A stretch of 64,000 bases of DNA from CAYXZR01 sp964470025. GTDB lineage: Bacteria; Patescibacteriota; Patescibacteriia; Buchananbacterales; UBA6539. The notes below the pieces were generated by a model, which saw only the letters and a program-made list of their open reading frames with translations, did no database searches and was not told the DNA's origin. The stretch spans positions 51,224 to 115,223 of the forward strand of contig CAYXZR010000001.1 of the NCBI GenBank assembly GCA_964470025.1, in the 5' to 3' direction. Position 1 is the first letter of the stretch. Each line of letters opens with the position of its first letter. This document shows positions 41,727-50,370 of this stretch, in pieces. The translations under genes and the position numbers were made by a program.

Positions 41727-42827
41727 ATGGAAACCAGCCTGGAAATTAATCCACTCCTTGACATGTTAATTGAACGTGGCGGCGCAGACCTCCATCTATA
41801 CGTAGGTCATAAACCAGCCTTCCGTCGCAATGGATCAGTGGAACCGCTACGAGACGAGATCCTGTCTGAAGCAGATGTCAATGAATTAGCTAAGCAGATC
41901 ACGCCCCCAAAACTTGAGTCTGTACTTCAAGAAGAAGGTAGTGTTGATTTCGCTTATGCCTATACAGCACATGCACGGTTTCGAGTAAACCTACGGAAAG
42001 CGCGTGGACATAATGGCCTTTGCATGAGACTTATTCCAAGTCGCTTTTTAACATTTGACCAGCTAGGCCTGCACGAGCAGTCCATGGCAGACATGCTTAA
42101 GACTCCTCGTGGACTTACTCTGGTAACTGGTCCGACTGGATCCGGCAAAACTACTACGCTTGCCACGATGATTGATTGGATCAACACACATCAAGCTCTT
42201 CATATCGTGACGATCGAAGATCCGATCGAGTACACTCATGCGCCGAAAAAATCTATCATCACACAGCGTGAAGTGCGAATTGATACTCCCTCATTTTCTC
42301 GGGGAGTTCGCGATTCACTACGCGAAGACCCAGATGTGATTCTAGTAGGTGAGCTCCGTGACCTAGAAACCATGGAAGCAGGGCTGAGTGCTGCGGAAAC
42401 AGGCCACTTAGTTTTTGGCACCATGCATACTACAGGTGCGGCACACACAGTGGATCGAATCATCGATCAGTTTCCTGGAAATCAACAGAATCAAATTCGC
42501 ACAGTGCTTGCCAGCACACTGCGCTCTGTCATCAGTCAACTACTGCTGCGACGGAAGGATGGTAGAGGAGTCGTGGCTGCATACGAGATTATGCACAACA
42601 TCACTGCAATCGCGAGCTTGATCCGTCAAGGTAAGCCCTATCAAATCACTTCGCAGATTGATATTAGTACGAAGCAGGGCATGGTCACACTCGATGGCTC
42701 ACTTTTCCGCTTATTCAGCAGAGACTTAATTGATGCTGAAACCTGTCTGCGTAAAGCAAACGACATGAACAGCATGAGGACAAAAATCGGCAGCCACACG
42801 GGCCAAGAAGATGAACCTTTAGTGTAA
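41727..42827 (+). CDS. pilT: Type IV pilus retraction ATPase PilT
   Basis: 366 aa, the usual length. N-terminal PAS-like region (GGADLHLYVGHKPAFR), Walker A GPTGSGKTTT, Asp box IVTIEDPIEY, Walker B DVILVGELRD, His box GTMHTTGAAHTVDRIID. The AIRNLIRE-like retraction motif appears altered as IASLIRQGK. It depolymerises pilin for twitching or DNA uptake. Encoded alone, with pilB about 4 kb away on the other strand. Confidence 0.95.
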   Translation: METSLEINPLLDMLIERGGADLHLYVGHKPAFRRNGSVEPLRDEILSEADVNELAKQITPPKLESVLQEEGSVDFAYAYTAHARFRVNLRKARGHNGLCMRLIPSRFLTFDQLGLHEQSMADMLKTPRGLTLVTGPTGSGKTTTLATMIDWINTHQALHIVTIEDPIEYTHAPKKSIITQREVRIDTPSFSRGVRDSLREDPDVILVGELRDLETMEAGLSAAETGHLVFGTMHTTGAAHTVDRIIDQFPGNQQNQIRTVLASTLRSVISQLLLRRKDGRGVVAAYEIMHNITAIASLIRQGKPYQITSQIDISTKQGMVTLDGSLFRLFSRDLIDAETCLRKANDMNSMRTKIGSHTGQEDEPLV

Positions 42828-42836
42828 CTCCATATC

Positions 42837-42865
42837 CCGCTTTATACTCATAAAGCGGTTTTTTA
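42837..42865 (+). terminator. pilT terminator
   Basis: CCGCTTTAT/ATAAAGCGG stem, loop ACTC, six T. Confidence 0.9.
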
Positions 42866-42894
42866 TTGACAATTATTGATTTTTTCTGTATATT
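42866..42894 (+). promoter_or_regulatory. Promoter of the dioxygenase gene
   Basis: TTGACA (42866-42871), 17-bp spacer, TATATT (42889-42894), directly behind the pilT terminator. Confidence 0.8.
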
Positions 42895-42927
42895 AGTTGA
42901 TCGAACTTTAAAAAAAGGAACACGCAC

Positions 42928-43824
42928 ATGCCACAATTTAGTGACTTTGACTTTAAGGCAACACCTGCAACACTCTTGCTAGATGAGCCTGTCTACTACG
43001 GGACCCTCACTGGACTAAAAATCGACGAACAAGCATTCATCGATTTTCTAAACCCAACCTTTTCCGCCCTGGACACTGACCCGTACGACAGTAAGCTTGC
43101 CGTAGTGCAGCTTTTGATTCATGAATTCCCAAACCAGCAAGACAGGCTTCGGGCGTTTCTGAAATCATACTATGAAGGCACTACTGGCTTAGCAGCTATC
43201 ACTGACCTGCTTCGCAAGCTGAGTCCAGCAAAACGAATGCACTTTAACCTTCTTACGATGCAAGTGAAACGCAAACGCTCTGCTGCTTGCCTCGAGCTTG
43301 CACTCCAGGGAGATGACTTCTGGAAGCAAACACGGATAAAACTGCAGCCCTTCTCACAGGATGTCGCTCCAGGTGATCCACGAAAGCTCACTCGCATTTT
43401 TTCAGAAATGGATCATGACGTCACTGATCACCCGCTTGTACAACAGTTCATCGCCTCGATAGCAACTATCGTCCACCACCACTGTGAAGCAACGAGGTTA
43501 CGCATCCATGCACATCAGATGTTTGCTTATGCAGACCTTATGTCACCTGGTGACAACGCACCAGAAGGCATGCATCGTGACGGTGCTGACTTTATTGTCT
43601 CTGCGCTGGTGATTGAACGGGCGGGAATTGAGGGTGGCAGAAGTATTGTCTATGCTCCTGATCAAACAACTGAAATTCTCAGTCCGATACTTCACCCCGG
43701 TGAATTTTTGTTTCAAGATGACAGGTCGCTCTACCACGACGTTACCAAGATCTCGGAAGATCCTGATGTTCCACCAGAGCATGGCTCACGTAGTATCTTT
43801 GGTCTTGACATCGAAGTGCTCTGA
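42928..43824 (+). CDS. 2-oxoglutarate/Fe(II) dioxygenase family protein (PF10014-like)
   Basis: 298 aa. The C-terminal half has the double-stranded beta-helix pattern: PEGMHRDGADFIVSALVIER with the H-x-D pair (HRD), GGRSIVYAPD, the distal His in LYHDVTKI, and the 2OG-binding Arg in SRSIFGLDIE. This fits the 2OG-Fe dioxygenase family that includes free amino-acid hydroxylases such as isoleucine dioxygenase. The N-terminal ~120 residues are extra helices of unknown role. Monocistronic. Confidence 0.78.
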   Translation: MPQFSDFDFKATPATLLLDEPVYYGTLTGLKIDEQAFIDFLNPTFSALDTDPYDSKLAVVQLLIHEFPNQQDRLRAFLKSYYEGTTGLAAITDLLRKLSPAKRMHFNLLTMQVKRKRSAACLELALQGDDFWKQTRIKLQPFSQDVAPGDPRKLTRIFSEMDHDVTDHPLVQQFIASIATIVHHHCEATRLRIHAHQMFAYADLMSPGDNAPEGMHRDGADFIVSALVIERAGIEGGRSIVYAPDQTTEILSPILHPGEFLFQDDRSLYHDVTKISEDPDVPPEHGSRSIFGLDIEVL

Positions 43825-43837
43825 AGTTCCTTTCCTT

Positions 43838-43866
43838 AGCCAGGCTTATTAGTCTGGCTTTTTTCT
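43838..43866 (+). terminator. Terminator of the dioxygenase gene
   Basis: AGCCAG/CTGGCT stem, then T-run. Confidence 0.8.
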
Positions 43867-43975
43867 TTTGACAAAGCTAATGGATTTGCTAGGATATCAA
43901 TACCTTGTGCATACTTTTTGTAACATTTACACTATTTATTCGTTATATTTTTAAAGGACTTATTACACTATACTT

Positions 43976-45193
43976 ATGAAAAAAACCCTTACTATAGTTT
44001 TATCGGTGCTCGTTATTATTCTAGTCGCGGGACTTACTTGGTGGTTTGTTAATGCTGATAACTTAACTTCAAGCAAGCAACCAAATACAAATACCGAGTC
44101 TACAAAAGTTCAGATACAATCTCGATTTGATTCAAAAATTGTTTACACACTTGATGCGTCAGTAGACACACAACCATTAAAGGATCACTGTGCTGCTGAA
44201 GGCGGAACATTTAATGAGTGCGGCACTCCTTGTGCCCCAGATGCAGAAGTATGTGCGTCAGTATGTGCGTATACATGTGAGTTAACAGCTGATGAGATTT
44301 CAATGAACGTATACTCAAATCAAAAATACGGTTTTAGTATTGAATACCCTGACTCTGGCTGGGACGTGGTAGTTGACGAAGACAGTCAGACAGTACCAAA
44401 GATCAATCTCTACAAACCAGATCCAGTTGGCAACACCGATATTCCACTCAACCACTTTAGCAACAGCACTCACGTTTCAGTATTTCCTCAAGGAATTCCA
44501 ACTGAGGGTTTGTATGGACAGAATGAAGAATTCAGACGAGCGATGAATATTGACTATACTTCAGATTCAAAAGTGTTTGTACTTGAAGATGGTACTCCAT
44601 TTGCTTACTTCATTCGACCAAAAAATGCGCCACTAGCAAACTGGAATGAATCAGGCTTTATTTTTGCACGGCTTGAGCTTGATAACCAGGAAACCTACTG
44701 CCTACGTAATGGTGAGCGAGTTGATCAGACCAAGACTCAGTGTGATCCACTAACAGGTGGTGACCAGGTTGTCTGGAATGGCTCAGTAAAACAAGCTGAT
44801 CTCAATATCATTGATACCATGCTTTCAACTTTTGATTTTCTTGACGAAGCAGAGACTCTTGATGATCTCATTCGCCTTGACCAACCTATCTCAGGTCAAA
44901 CAATCACCAGCCCACTACTTATTACCGGTGAAGCACGAGGCAATTGGTACTTTGAAGCAACTTTTCCTATCATGCTGACCAACTGGGATGGACTAATTAT
45001 TGCTGAAGGTTATGCTAGTGCACAAGATGACTGGATGACTGAAAACTTTGTACCATTTGCTGCAGAATTAGAATTCAGAGATGTTGATACTGGTGTTAGC
45101 AACCGTGGATACTTAATCTTACAAAAAAATAATCCATCCGGATTACCCGAGCACGATGCGGCTCTGGAAATTCCCGTATTTTTTGAGCAATAA
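43976..45193 (+). CDS. Membrane-anchored Gmad2-domain protein
   Basis: 405 aa. N-terminal TM (TIVLSVLVIILVAGLTWWFV), a short Cys-rich segment (CAAEGGTFNECGTPC, then CASVCAYTCE) that may be a disulfide knot, a central domain of unknown type (about 105-290), and a C-terminal Gmad2 Ig-like module (about 300-405: IRLDQPISGQTITSPLLITG, ending in a beta strand). Gmad2 is found in extracellular and sporulation-associated proteins. Probably anchored outside the cell. Monocistronic. Confidence 0.75.
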   Translation: MKKTLTIVLSVLVIILVAGLTWWFVNADNLTSSKQPNTNTESTKVQIQSRFDSKIVYTLDASVDTQPLKDHCAAEGGTFNECGTPCAPDAEVCASVCAYTCELTADEISMNVYSNQKYGFSIEYPDSGWDVVVDEDSQTVPKINLYKPDPVGNTDIPLNHFSNSTHVSVFPQGIPTEGLYGQNEEFRRAMNIDYTSDSKVFVLEDGTPFAYFIRPKNAPLANWNESGFIFARLELDNQETYCLRNGERVDQTKTQCDPLTGGDQVVWNGSVKQADLNIIDTMLSTFDFLDEAETLDDLIRLDQPISGQTITSPLLITGEARGNWYFEATFPIMLTNWDGLIIAEGYASAQDDWMTENFVPFAAELEFRDVDTGVSNRGYLILQKNNPSGLPEHDAALEIPVFFEQ

Positions 45194-45202
45194 CCACACT
45201 TC

Positions 45203-45233
45203 AAAACTCCTAATGCACGATTAGGAGTTTTTT
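45203..45233 (+). terminator. Terminator of the Gmad2 gene
   Basis: AAACTCCTAAT/ATTAGGAGTTT stem, T-run. Confidence 0.88.
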
Positions 45234-45267
45234 GATACACTAATAGTAGTAAACAATAAGAAGGAAT

Positions 45268-45444
45268 ATGGATTTTACAACATCGATTAATATCTGGCTC
45301 ATTAGAATATATACGATTGCCTTGGGCGTTGTTACTTTTGGCAACATTGTAGAAGGGGGCACCTATAAATTTGTTACCTTACTACTGCTACTACTCATAC
45401 TAATGCAGACCTTTTTTGTTAAAGTTAAAAAGTCTAATTTATAA
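45268..45444 (+). CDS. 58-aa membrane protein
   Basis: ATG 45268 preceded by AAGGAA; stop TAA at 45444. Two hydrophobic helices (INIWLIRIYTIALGVVTFG and FVTLLLLLLILMQTFFV) and a lysine-rich end. Nine nt before the next small membrane gene, suggesting a pair. No family recognised. Confidence 0.6.
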   Translation: MDFTTSINIWLIRIYTIALGVVTFGNIVEGGTYKFVTLLLLLLILMQTFFVKVKKSNL

Positions 45445-45453
45445 CATAGACAT

Positions 45454-45639
45454 ATGAGGTTATTTAAAAATGTTAACTTCCAATGGTGGCAAGTATCTCT
45501 ACTTAAGCTTTCAGTGCTTGCAATAGGTATGGCCATTGGCGCATATTGGTCTGAACTGTTTGCCCAGTATGCGCAGATACTCGTTATTGTAGGTGTAGTG
45601 ATTGGCCTTTATATCTTTATTATCTGGTCCAAGCAGTAG
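45454..45639 (+). CDS. 61-aa two-TM membrane protein
   Basis: Two hydrophobic helices (LLKLSVLAIGMAIGAYW and YAQILVIVGVVIGLYIFIIW) separated by a short acidic loop. This looks like a common short CPR membrane-protein type. Same operon as the 58-aa protein. Function unknown. Confidence 0.65.
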   Translation: MRLFKNVNFQWWQVSLLKLSVLAIGMAIGAYWSELFAQYAQILVIVGVVIGLYIFIIWSKQ

Positions 45640-45649
45640 CTCTATAATC

Positions 45650-45680
45650 AAAAAACCTCCGAACTACTCGGAGGTTTTTT
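45650..45680. terminator. Bidirectional terminator
   Basis: AAAAAACCTCCGA/TCGGAGGTTTTTT serves both the small membrane genes (plus) and the MerR gene (minus). Confidence 0.9.
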
Positions 45681-46422
45681 GATTGTCGCAATAATACTGA
45701 ATTGCCTTGTATATGAACTGGGCTAACCCGGGATGAAATGCTTCGTAGTATGCGGCAAATCGTGAATCATCAACATACATTTGTGCTACGTTTCTGTACA
45801 TCGGTAAAGGACAGTCATAAAAAAATTCAATTCCTTGATGATGTTTTCTAATCAACTCTTGAACTTCATCGCTTTCAATTGGCTTATCTATGACTTCAAC
45901 TAATTGTTGAGTGAGTTCTTTCTGCTGCTTTTTTAGTTCTTCCATTTCAGCTTTACTCATCTTTCCCACACGAGCCATACTTTGCTTGTAGGCACCTGTA
46001 GCTCCCCAACGTTGCTTTACTTCTTCCTGATATTTTATAACCTCAGTATCCTTAAACACATCATAAAGCTCTTCATTTGTTGCTGACTGCTTATGTGTCA
46101 TATGCTTAATAGTTGTATCAATTGTTTTTGTTAATTTTTTGAGTCGCTTCTGCTTGAGCTCGATCAACTTTTTGTGATCGTGAAGCGCGCTGATCACATC
46201 GAACTCTGGTTGACCAATTATTTTTTTAATATCTGCCAGTGAAAAATCAAGCTCTCTAAAAAATAAAATCTGCTGGAGACGCAAGAGCTCTTGATCATCA
46301 TAGTAGCGATACCCATTTCGAGAATGCTTACTAGGGGAAAGCAAACCAATGGCATCGTAGTGATGAAGCGTTCGTGGCGTAACGCCAGATATTTTTGCTA
46401 ATTGACTAACCGTGTATGTCAT
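45664..46422 (-). CDS. MerR-family regulator with TipAS-like effector domain
   Basis: 252 aa from ATG 46422. N-terminal MerR helix-turn-helix (TYTVSQLAKISGVTPRTLHH, then LLSPSKHSRNGYRYY), dimer helix (about 75-115), C-terminal TipAS-type domain (about 130-252, with QELIRKHHQGIEFFYDCP). TipAS domains bind small molecules such as thiopeptides in other bacteria. The promoter has the MerR-type 19-bp spacer, so autoregulation is very likely. Confidence 0.9.
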   Translation of the reverse strand: MTYTVSQLAKISGVTPRTLHHYDAIGLLSPSKHSRNGYRYYDDQELLRLQQILFFRELDFSLADIKKIIGQPEFDVISALHDHKKLIELKQKRLKKLTKTIDTTIKHMTHKQSATNEELYDVFKDTEVIKYQEEVKQRWGATGAYKQSMARVGKMSKAEMEELKKQQKELTQQLVEVIDKPIESDEVQELIRKHHQGIEFFYDCPLPMYRNVAQMYVDDSRFAAYYEAFHPGLAQFIYKAIQYYCDNQKTSE

Positions 46423-46430
46423 ACATGTAT

Positions 46431-46461
46431 AGTATAAACTATGACGTAACGTTAAAGTCAA
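46431..46461 (-). promoter_or_regulatory. MerR-type promoter/operator with 19-bp spacer
   Basis: TTGACT (46456-46461), 19-bp spacer containing the dyad around TTAACGTTACGT, TATACT (46431-46436). Long spacers are the signature of promoters that MerR proteins activate by untwisting DNA. Confidence 0.85.
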
Positions 46462-46510
46462 GAGATATAAAAAATCCTCGATATGTATCGAGGATAATGA
46501 ACGATTTAAA

Positions 46511-48221
46511 CTACAGGTTTGTGGTTACCCGGTTAACTTCTTCCATAGAGGTCACCCCTTGGGCAGCTAATAACGCGCCGTCCACAACCATAGGGATCAG
46601 ACCTTGTTTTTGTGCCAATACTGTCATTTCGCTGGCTGATAGATTACCATGTATGGCTTGCCGGACAACTTCATTGACAGGCAGCACTTCATGAATTGCC
46701 ATGCGACCCTTATAGCCGGCATTGCATCGTGGGCAGCCCTTGGCTTGCAGGAAGTTTGACTCTTTAGGTGTATAAGTCAATCCTAGTGCATCGAGCTGGT
46801 TTGCTAAATCGGTACGGTCAGTGGGAACAACTGCGCAGTGTTTACACAACCGACGAACAAGCCGCTGCGATATGACACACCGCAATACTTCTGCCACCAT
46901 GTAGGGTGGCAACCCCATATCAATCAACCGTCGAGCACTTGCTACTGCACTGTTTGTATGCAGAGTGGAGAAGACGAGATGACCCGTTGCTGCTGCCTGC
47001 ACTGCAACTTCTGCGGCCTCAAGTGTTCTTATCTCACCCAAAAGAATAACGTCAGGTGCTGAACGAAGAGACACTTCGAGCAGCTCAAGAAATGATCTTC
47101 CAGGTCGATTGAGCACTTCCATTTGCACGAAGCCCGATACTTCATACTCTACCGGGTCTTCAATGGTCATGACTTTCTTTTCCCCAAACTTATCCAGCAT
47201 TGAGTAGAGTGTCGTGGTCTTGCCGGAACCGGTTGGGCCAGTTACCAGTATCAAGCCATTGGGTTGCCTCAACTGATAGTCGATATGTGCGAGGTTAAGA
47301 TCAGAAAATCCGATCTCATCATACCCCTGCACAACTGCCATCTGGTTCAGCATTCGCAGTGTCATTGACTCGCCGTAGAGAGTTGGACTGATTGCAACTC
47401 GAACATTGTATACTAGACGCTTACCACTGTGCTCGGCTCGAAACTGACCATTTTGCGCAATATTGTGCTCAGCGAGATTCAAATCGCTAAGCGCTTTTAT
47501 CACACCGATAATTCGATCAAGAGACCCATGTGCAAATGGTGGGTTGACTTCTGACCATACACCATCAACCTTGATCCGCATTAGGGTATCGCCTTTTCGC
47601 CGATGCACACAGATATCTGATGCTCGACATGCAACCGCGTTTATGAGCATTTTTGCAACAGTTCTTACGGCTGGCTCTTCATGTTGCGTATCGTGATCAA
47701 TAACGATGGTTTTTGCTCGATGAGTGGTTTTTTCAACCACCTCTTCGGTACCTGGATCGAGCTCTTCTTCCAACTCAGCTTCGGCCTGGTCAAAGAAGTG
47801 TGCGATACACTCTTCGATCTGCTGCTCGTTTGCAATAACAGGGACGATCTCTATTCCTGTACCCACGGCCAGACGAAGATCGTCAACCAATACTGTGTTC
47901 ATGGGGTCACTGATGGCAATTGTAAGAACGTTGCTCTTGAGTGAGANNNNNNNNNNTCACTTGCATTTTTTGAATGCGGGATTGGTCAAGCATCTTCACT
48001 GCTTTTGGATCAACCATATCTGGACTTAGATCTTCAATCAACTGTAGCCCCATTTGTTCGGCAACACTTCGCATCCAATCAGTCTTGCCGAGATCTTCAT
48101 ACTCACCGATATCCCCGATACCACCGACTCTTGCGGCGGCTTCTGTCTCACTTGGCTTTACCTTGGTTCTTGACTGAGCCGTAACGCGCATGGCGTCACC
48201 TTTGGGAGGATTTTCACTCAT
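46511..48221 (-). CDS. pilB: Type IV pilus assembly ATPase PilB/GspE, interrupted by a scaffold gap
   Basis: N-terminal GspE region (about residues 55-100) from ATG 48221 (RBS AGGAGA). After the gap: ISDPMNTVLVDDLRLAV, then Walker A GPTGSGKTTT, Asp box MTIEDPVEYEV, Walker B DVILLGEIRT, His box STLHTNSAVASARRLIDMGL, zinc motif CKHC ... CPRC, and a C-terminus VLPVNEVVRQAIHGN. Powers pilus extension. Codon phase across the ten N needs a gap divisible by three, so the gene is probably intact. Downstream of the gap it would reach the usual ~560 aa. Confidence 0.93.
47947..47956. other. Scaffold gap (10 N) inside pilB
   Basis: Ten N between IQKMQV and LKSNVLTIAISDP. Family spacing suggests only a few codons are missing. 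Confidence 0.95.
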
Positions 48222-48274
48222 GGTTCTATCTCCTATAATTGTCAAAGTTCGTTATTCCAACCTTAGCGTAAATT

Positions 48275-48284
48275 CTAAATTTAG
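48275..48284. repeat. CTAAATTTAG palindrome, copy 4
   Basis: Intergenic between the divergent pilB and GlsB-like genes, identical to the copies at 10359, 11200, 26347 and 63105. Confidence 0.5.
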
Positions 48285-48365
48285 GCAAAAAAACAGGACT
48301 AGCTATTTTTATAGTCTACATGACTATGGTATACTATAGATATCTAATACATAAACGATAACTAT

Positions 48366-48614
48366 ATGGGTATTATTTTGTGGATTATCTTTGGTGCGCT
48401 TGTTGGTTGGATCGCTTCAAAGATTATGAATACCGATGCGCAGCAAGGTGGGCTTGCCAATATTATTATCGGTATTGTCGGCTCAGTTATTGGTGGGTGG
48501 ATTATGAGCATTGTAGGTGGCTCAGATGTCACTGGCTTTAATCTCTATAGTTTCTTGGTGGCACTACTTGGTGCAGTTATTCTTATTTGGATCTGGAAGG
48601 CACTTAGCAAGTAG
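48366..48614 (+). CDS. GlsB/YeaQ/YmgE family membrane protein
   Basis: 82 aa. Three TM helices and the family pattern GIILWIIFGALVGWIASKIM, then GLANIIIGIVGSVIGGWIM. Small stress-linked membrane protein of unknown mechanism, annotated in other genomes as transglycosylase-associated. Divergent from pilB. A short hairpin ACAGCACAAATGTGCTGT with TTTTTT at about 48644-48665 terminates it. Confidence 0.9.
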   Translation: MGIILWIIFGALVGWIASKIMNTDAQQGGLANIIIGIVGSVIGGWIMSIVGGSDVTGFNLYSFLVALLGAVILIWIWKALSK

Positions 48615-48752
48615 GGTAGGGAAGCTTTATCCAATGACTAAAACAGCACAAATGTGCTGTTTTTTCGTACATACTACAGAGAGTAGCGTGCGTGTTTAAT
48701 AAAATGCTATACTTAGTGTACTCTTAGATATACTTATTATTTACTATCTACT

Positions 48753-49394
48753 ATGCTTCCTCGAATTATTCTACTTGGCATTGCACTGCTTGCTGCTGGA
48801 TTTGGTTATAAATACACTCACGACTTGCCTGAAAAAACTGAAGTACCGGTGCCTTTTACTAGTCAAGCGCCTGACAGTATCTGGAGCGAGCCATGGCAAA
48901 ATGCTTGCGAAGAAACATCAATTGTTATGATTAATAACTTCTACGAAGGGGATGATCTTACAAAAGATGAAGCTCGTGAGGAAATTCTTGCGGTGTTTAA
49001 CTTAAAAAAAGAAGATTCCTATGACGAGTCCATGCAAACTATTGCTGACATTGTTAACTCGTCAGAACTACCATGGAAAGCTGAGGTAGTAGAGGACCCA
49101 ACCCTTGAAGATCTCAAAGCAGAGCTAGCAGCTCATCGGCCAATTCTTGCGCCGGTATACGCACGGAAGCTCACCAACCCGTACTATGCTGACGGTGGAC
49201 CTGATTATCACGTAGTAGTACTAACTGGTTACGATGATACTACTCAAGAGTTTTTAAGCCATGATCCAGGTACCGAACAAGGTGAAGACTTTCGCTATGC
49301 ATATGATGAGTTCATGGGCGCAATTCATGACTTCTTAAGTACTGATGATTATACTGCAGGGGAGCAACGAGTATTGTTTACCTCTCAACGATAA
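48753..49394 (+). CDS. Exported C39-like (papain-fold) peptidase
   Basis: 213 aa. N-terminal signal anchor (RIILLGIALLAAGFGYKYT). Catalytic pattern of Peptidase_C39_2: VPVPFTSQAP, Cys in QNACEETSIVM, His in YHVVVLTGYDD, and Asp in SHDPGT. Likely cleaves peptides or peptidoglycan cross-links outside the cell. Followed after 17 nt by a DUF4395-like membrane gene. Confidence 0.85.
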   Translation: MLPRIILLGIALLAAGFGYKYTHDLPEKTEVPVPFTSQAPDSIWSEPWQNACEETSIVMINNFYEGDDLTKDEAREEILAVFNLKKEDSYDESMQTIADIVNSSELPWKAEVVEDPTLEDLKAELAAHRPILAPVYARKLTNPYYADGGPDYHVVVLTGYDDTTQEFLSHDPGTEQGEDFRYAYDEFMGAIHDFLSTDDYTAGEQRVLFTSQR

Positions 49395-49411
49395 TAACCC
49401 TGCAAGCGAGT

Positions 49412-49975
49412 ATGAAAAAAGAACTATTTAGTTTTGGTAAAATTATTCCCAACTTAACAATTAACGGCCAGCCAGCACCATACCCGGTTATGAACGACCG
49501 TGAAGTTCGTGCAATTGCCGGTGTGATGCTTGCAATGGGTCTGTTTGCATTTGCCCATGCATATTTTAATCAAAACTTTTTCTGGATAAATGTTGTAGTA
49601 GTGCTCTTTTTTATTGACTTTACAATTAGAACACTATTTGGAACTAGCCTAAGTCCAATTGCGGCCCTTGCTAGGGCAATTGTCAGTAATCAGCAGCCTG
49701 AATGGGTAGGTGCGGTGCAAAAGAGATTTGCCTGGTCAATTGGTGTAGTACTTTCACTTACCATGATTGTGCTTATTTATATTTTAAATATTCGTGGCAC
49801 GGTTAATTTGATAATCTGCTCAATCTGTCTGCTTTTTATGTGGCTTGAATCAGCATTTGGCATCTGTGTAGGATGTAAGATGTATTACGGACTTATTAAG
49901 GCAAAACTAATCAAGGCACCAGAGTACCGACCTGCATGTCCAGGTGGCGTCTGTGAAATCAAAAAACATGGATAA
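49412..49975 (+). CDS. DUF4395-like membrane protein
   Basis: 187 aa with about four TM helices. Signatures: VMNDREVRAIAGVMLA at the N-terminus, FFIDFTIRTLFG, and GICVGCKMYY, a Cys-x-x-Cys at the membrane face. A second Cys pair lies in RPACPGGVCEI. The paired cysteines suggest redox or metal handling. It overlaps the MazG-like gene by 8 nt. Confidence 0.8.
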   Translation: MKKELFSFGKIIPNLTINGQPAPYPVMNDREVRAIAGVMLAMGLFAFAHAYFNQNFFWINVVVVLFFIDFTIRTLFGTSLSPIAALARAIVSNQQPEWVGAVQKRFAWSIGVVLSLTMIVLIYILNIRGTVNLIICSICLLFMWLESAFGICVGCKMYYGLIKAKLIKAPEYRPACPGGVCEIKKHG

Positions 49976-50342
49976 TCAAACTACACTCAGAGAGCTCAAG
50001 GACTTGTTAAAAAAGTTTCGCGATGATCGCGATTGGAAGCAATTTCACGATCCCAAGAATCTTGCTGAGGCAATTAGTATTGAAGCAAGTGAATTGCTCG
50101 AGCACTTTTTGTGGCTCAATGAGTCTGACGTGAAGCACAATCTTGAATCTAGTCCAACATACAAGCAAGAGATTACTGACGAACTGGCAGATATAATAAA
50201 CTACTGCATACAATTTGCACTTGTCACTGATATTGACATAAGTACGGCAGTAAAAGAAAAGTTAAAAAAAGCAGAAGCAAAGTACCCCATAAGCAAGGCA
50301 AAGAATAGAGCGGGAAAAAATGCAAACAAAAAACTCTCCTAA
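49968..50342 (+). CDS. MazG-like nucleotide pyrophosphohydrolase
   Basis: 124 aa from ATG 49968, overlapping the previous stop. The MazG/RS21-C6 helical core is clear: FHDPKNLAEAISIEASELLE then ITDELADIINYCIQFA, giving the E-x-x-E ... E-x-x-D metal site. It hydrolyses non-canonical or excess (d)NTPs to NMP and PPi, and the PPi could feed the membrane pyrophosphatase. Confidence 0.9.
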   Translation: MDNQTTLRELKDLLKKFRDDRDWKQFHDPKNLAEAISIEASELLEHFLWLNESDVKHNLESSPTYKQEITDELADIINYCIQFALVTDIDISTAVKEKLKKAEAKYPISKAKNRAGKNANKKLS

Positions 50343-50362
50343 AACTTCTAGGAGAGATTTTA
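50333..50362 (+). terminator. Terminator of the C39/DUF4395/MazG operon
   Basis: CTCTCCTA/TAGGAGAG stem followed by ATTTTATAT. Modest T-run. Confidence 0.65.
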
Positions 50363-50370
50363 TATAAGGA

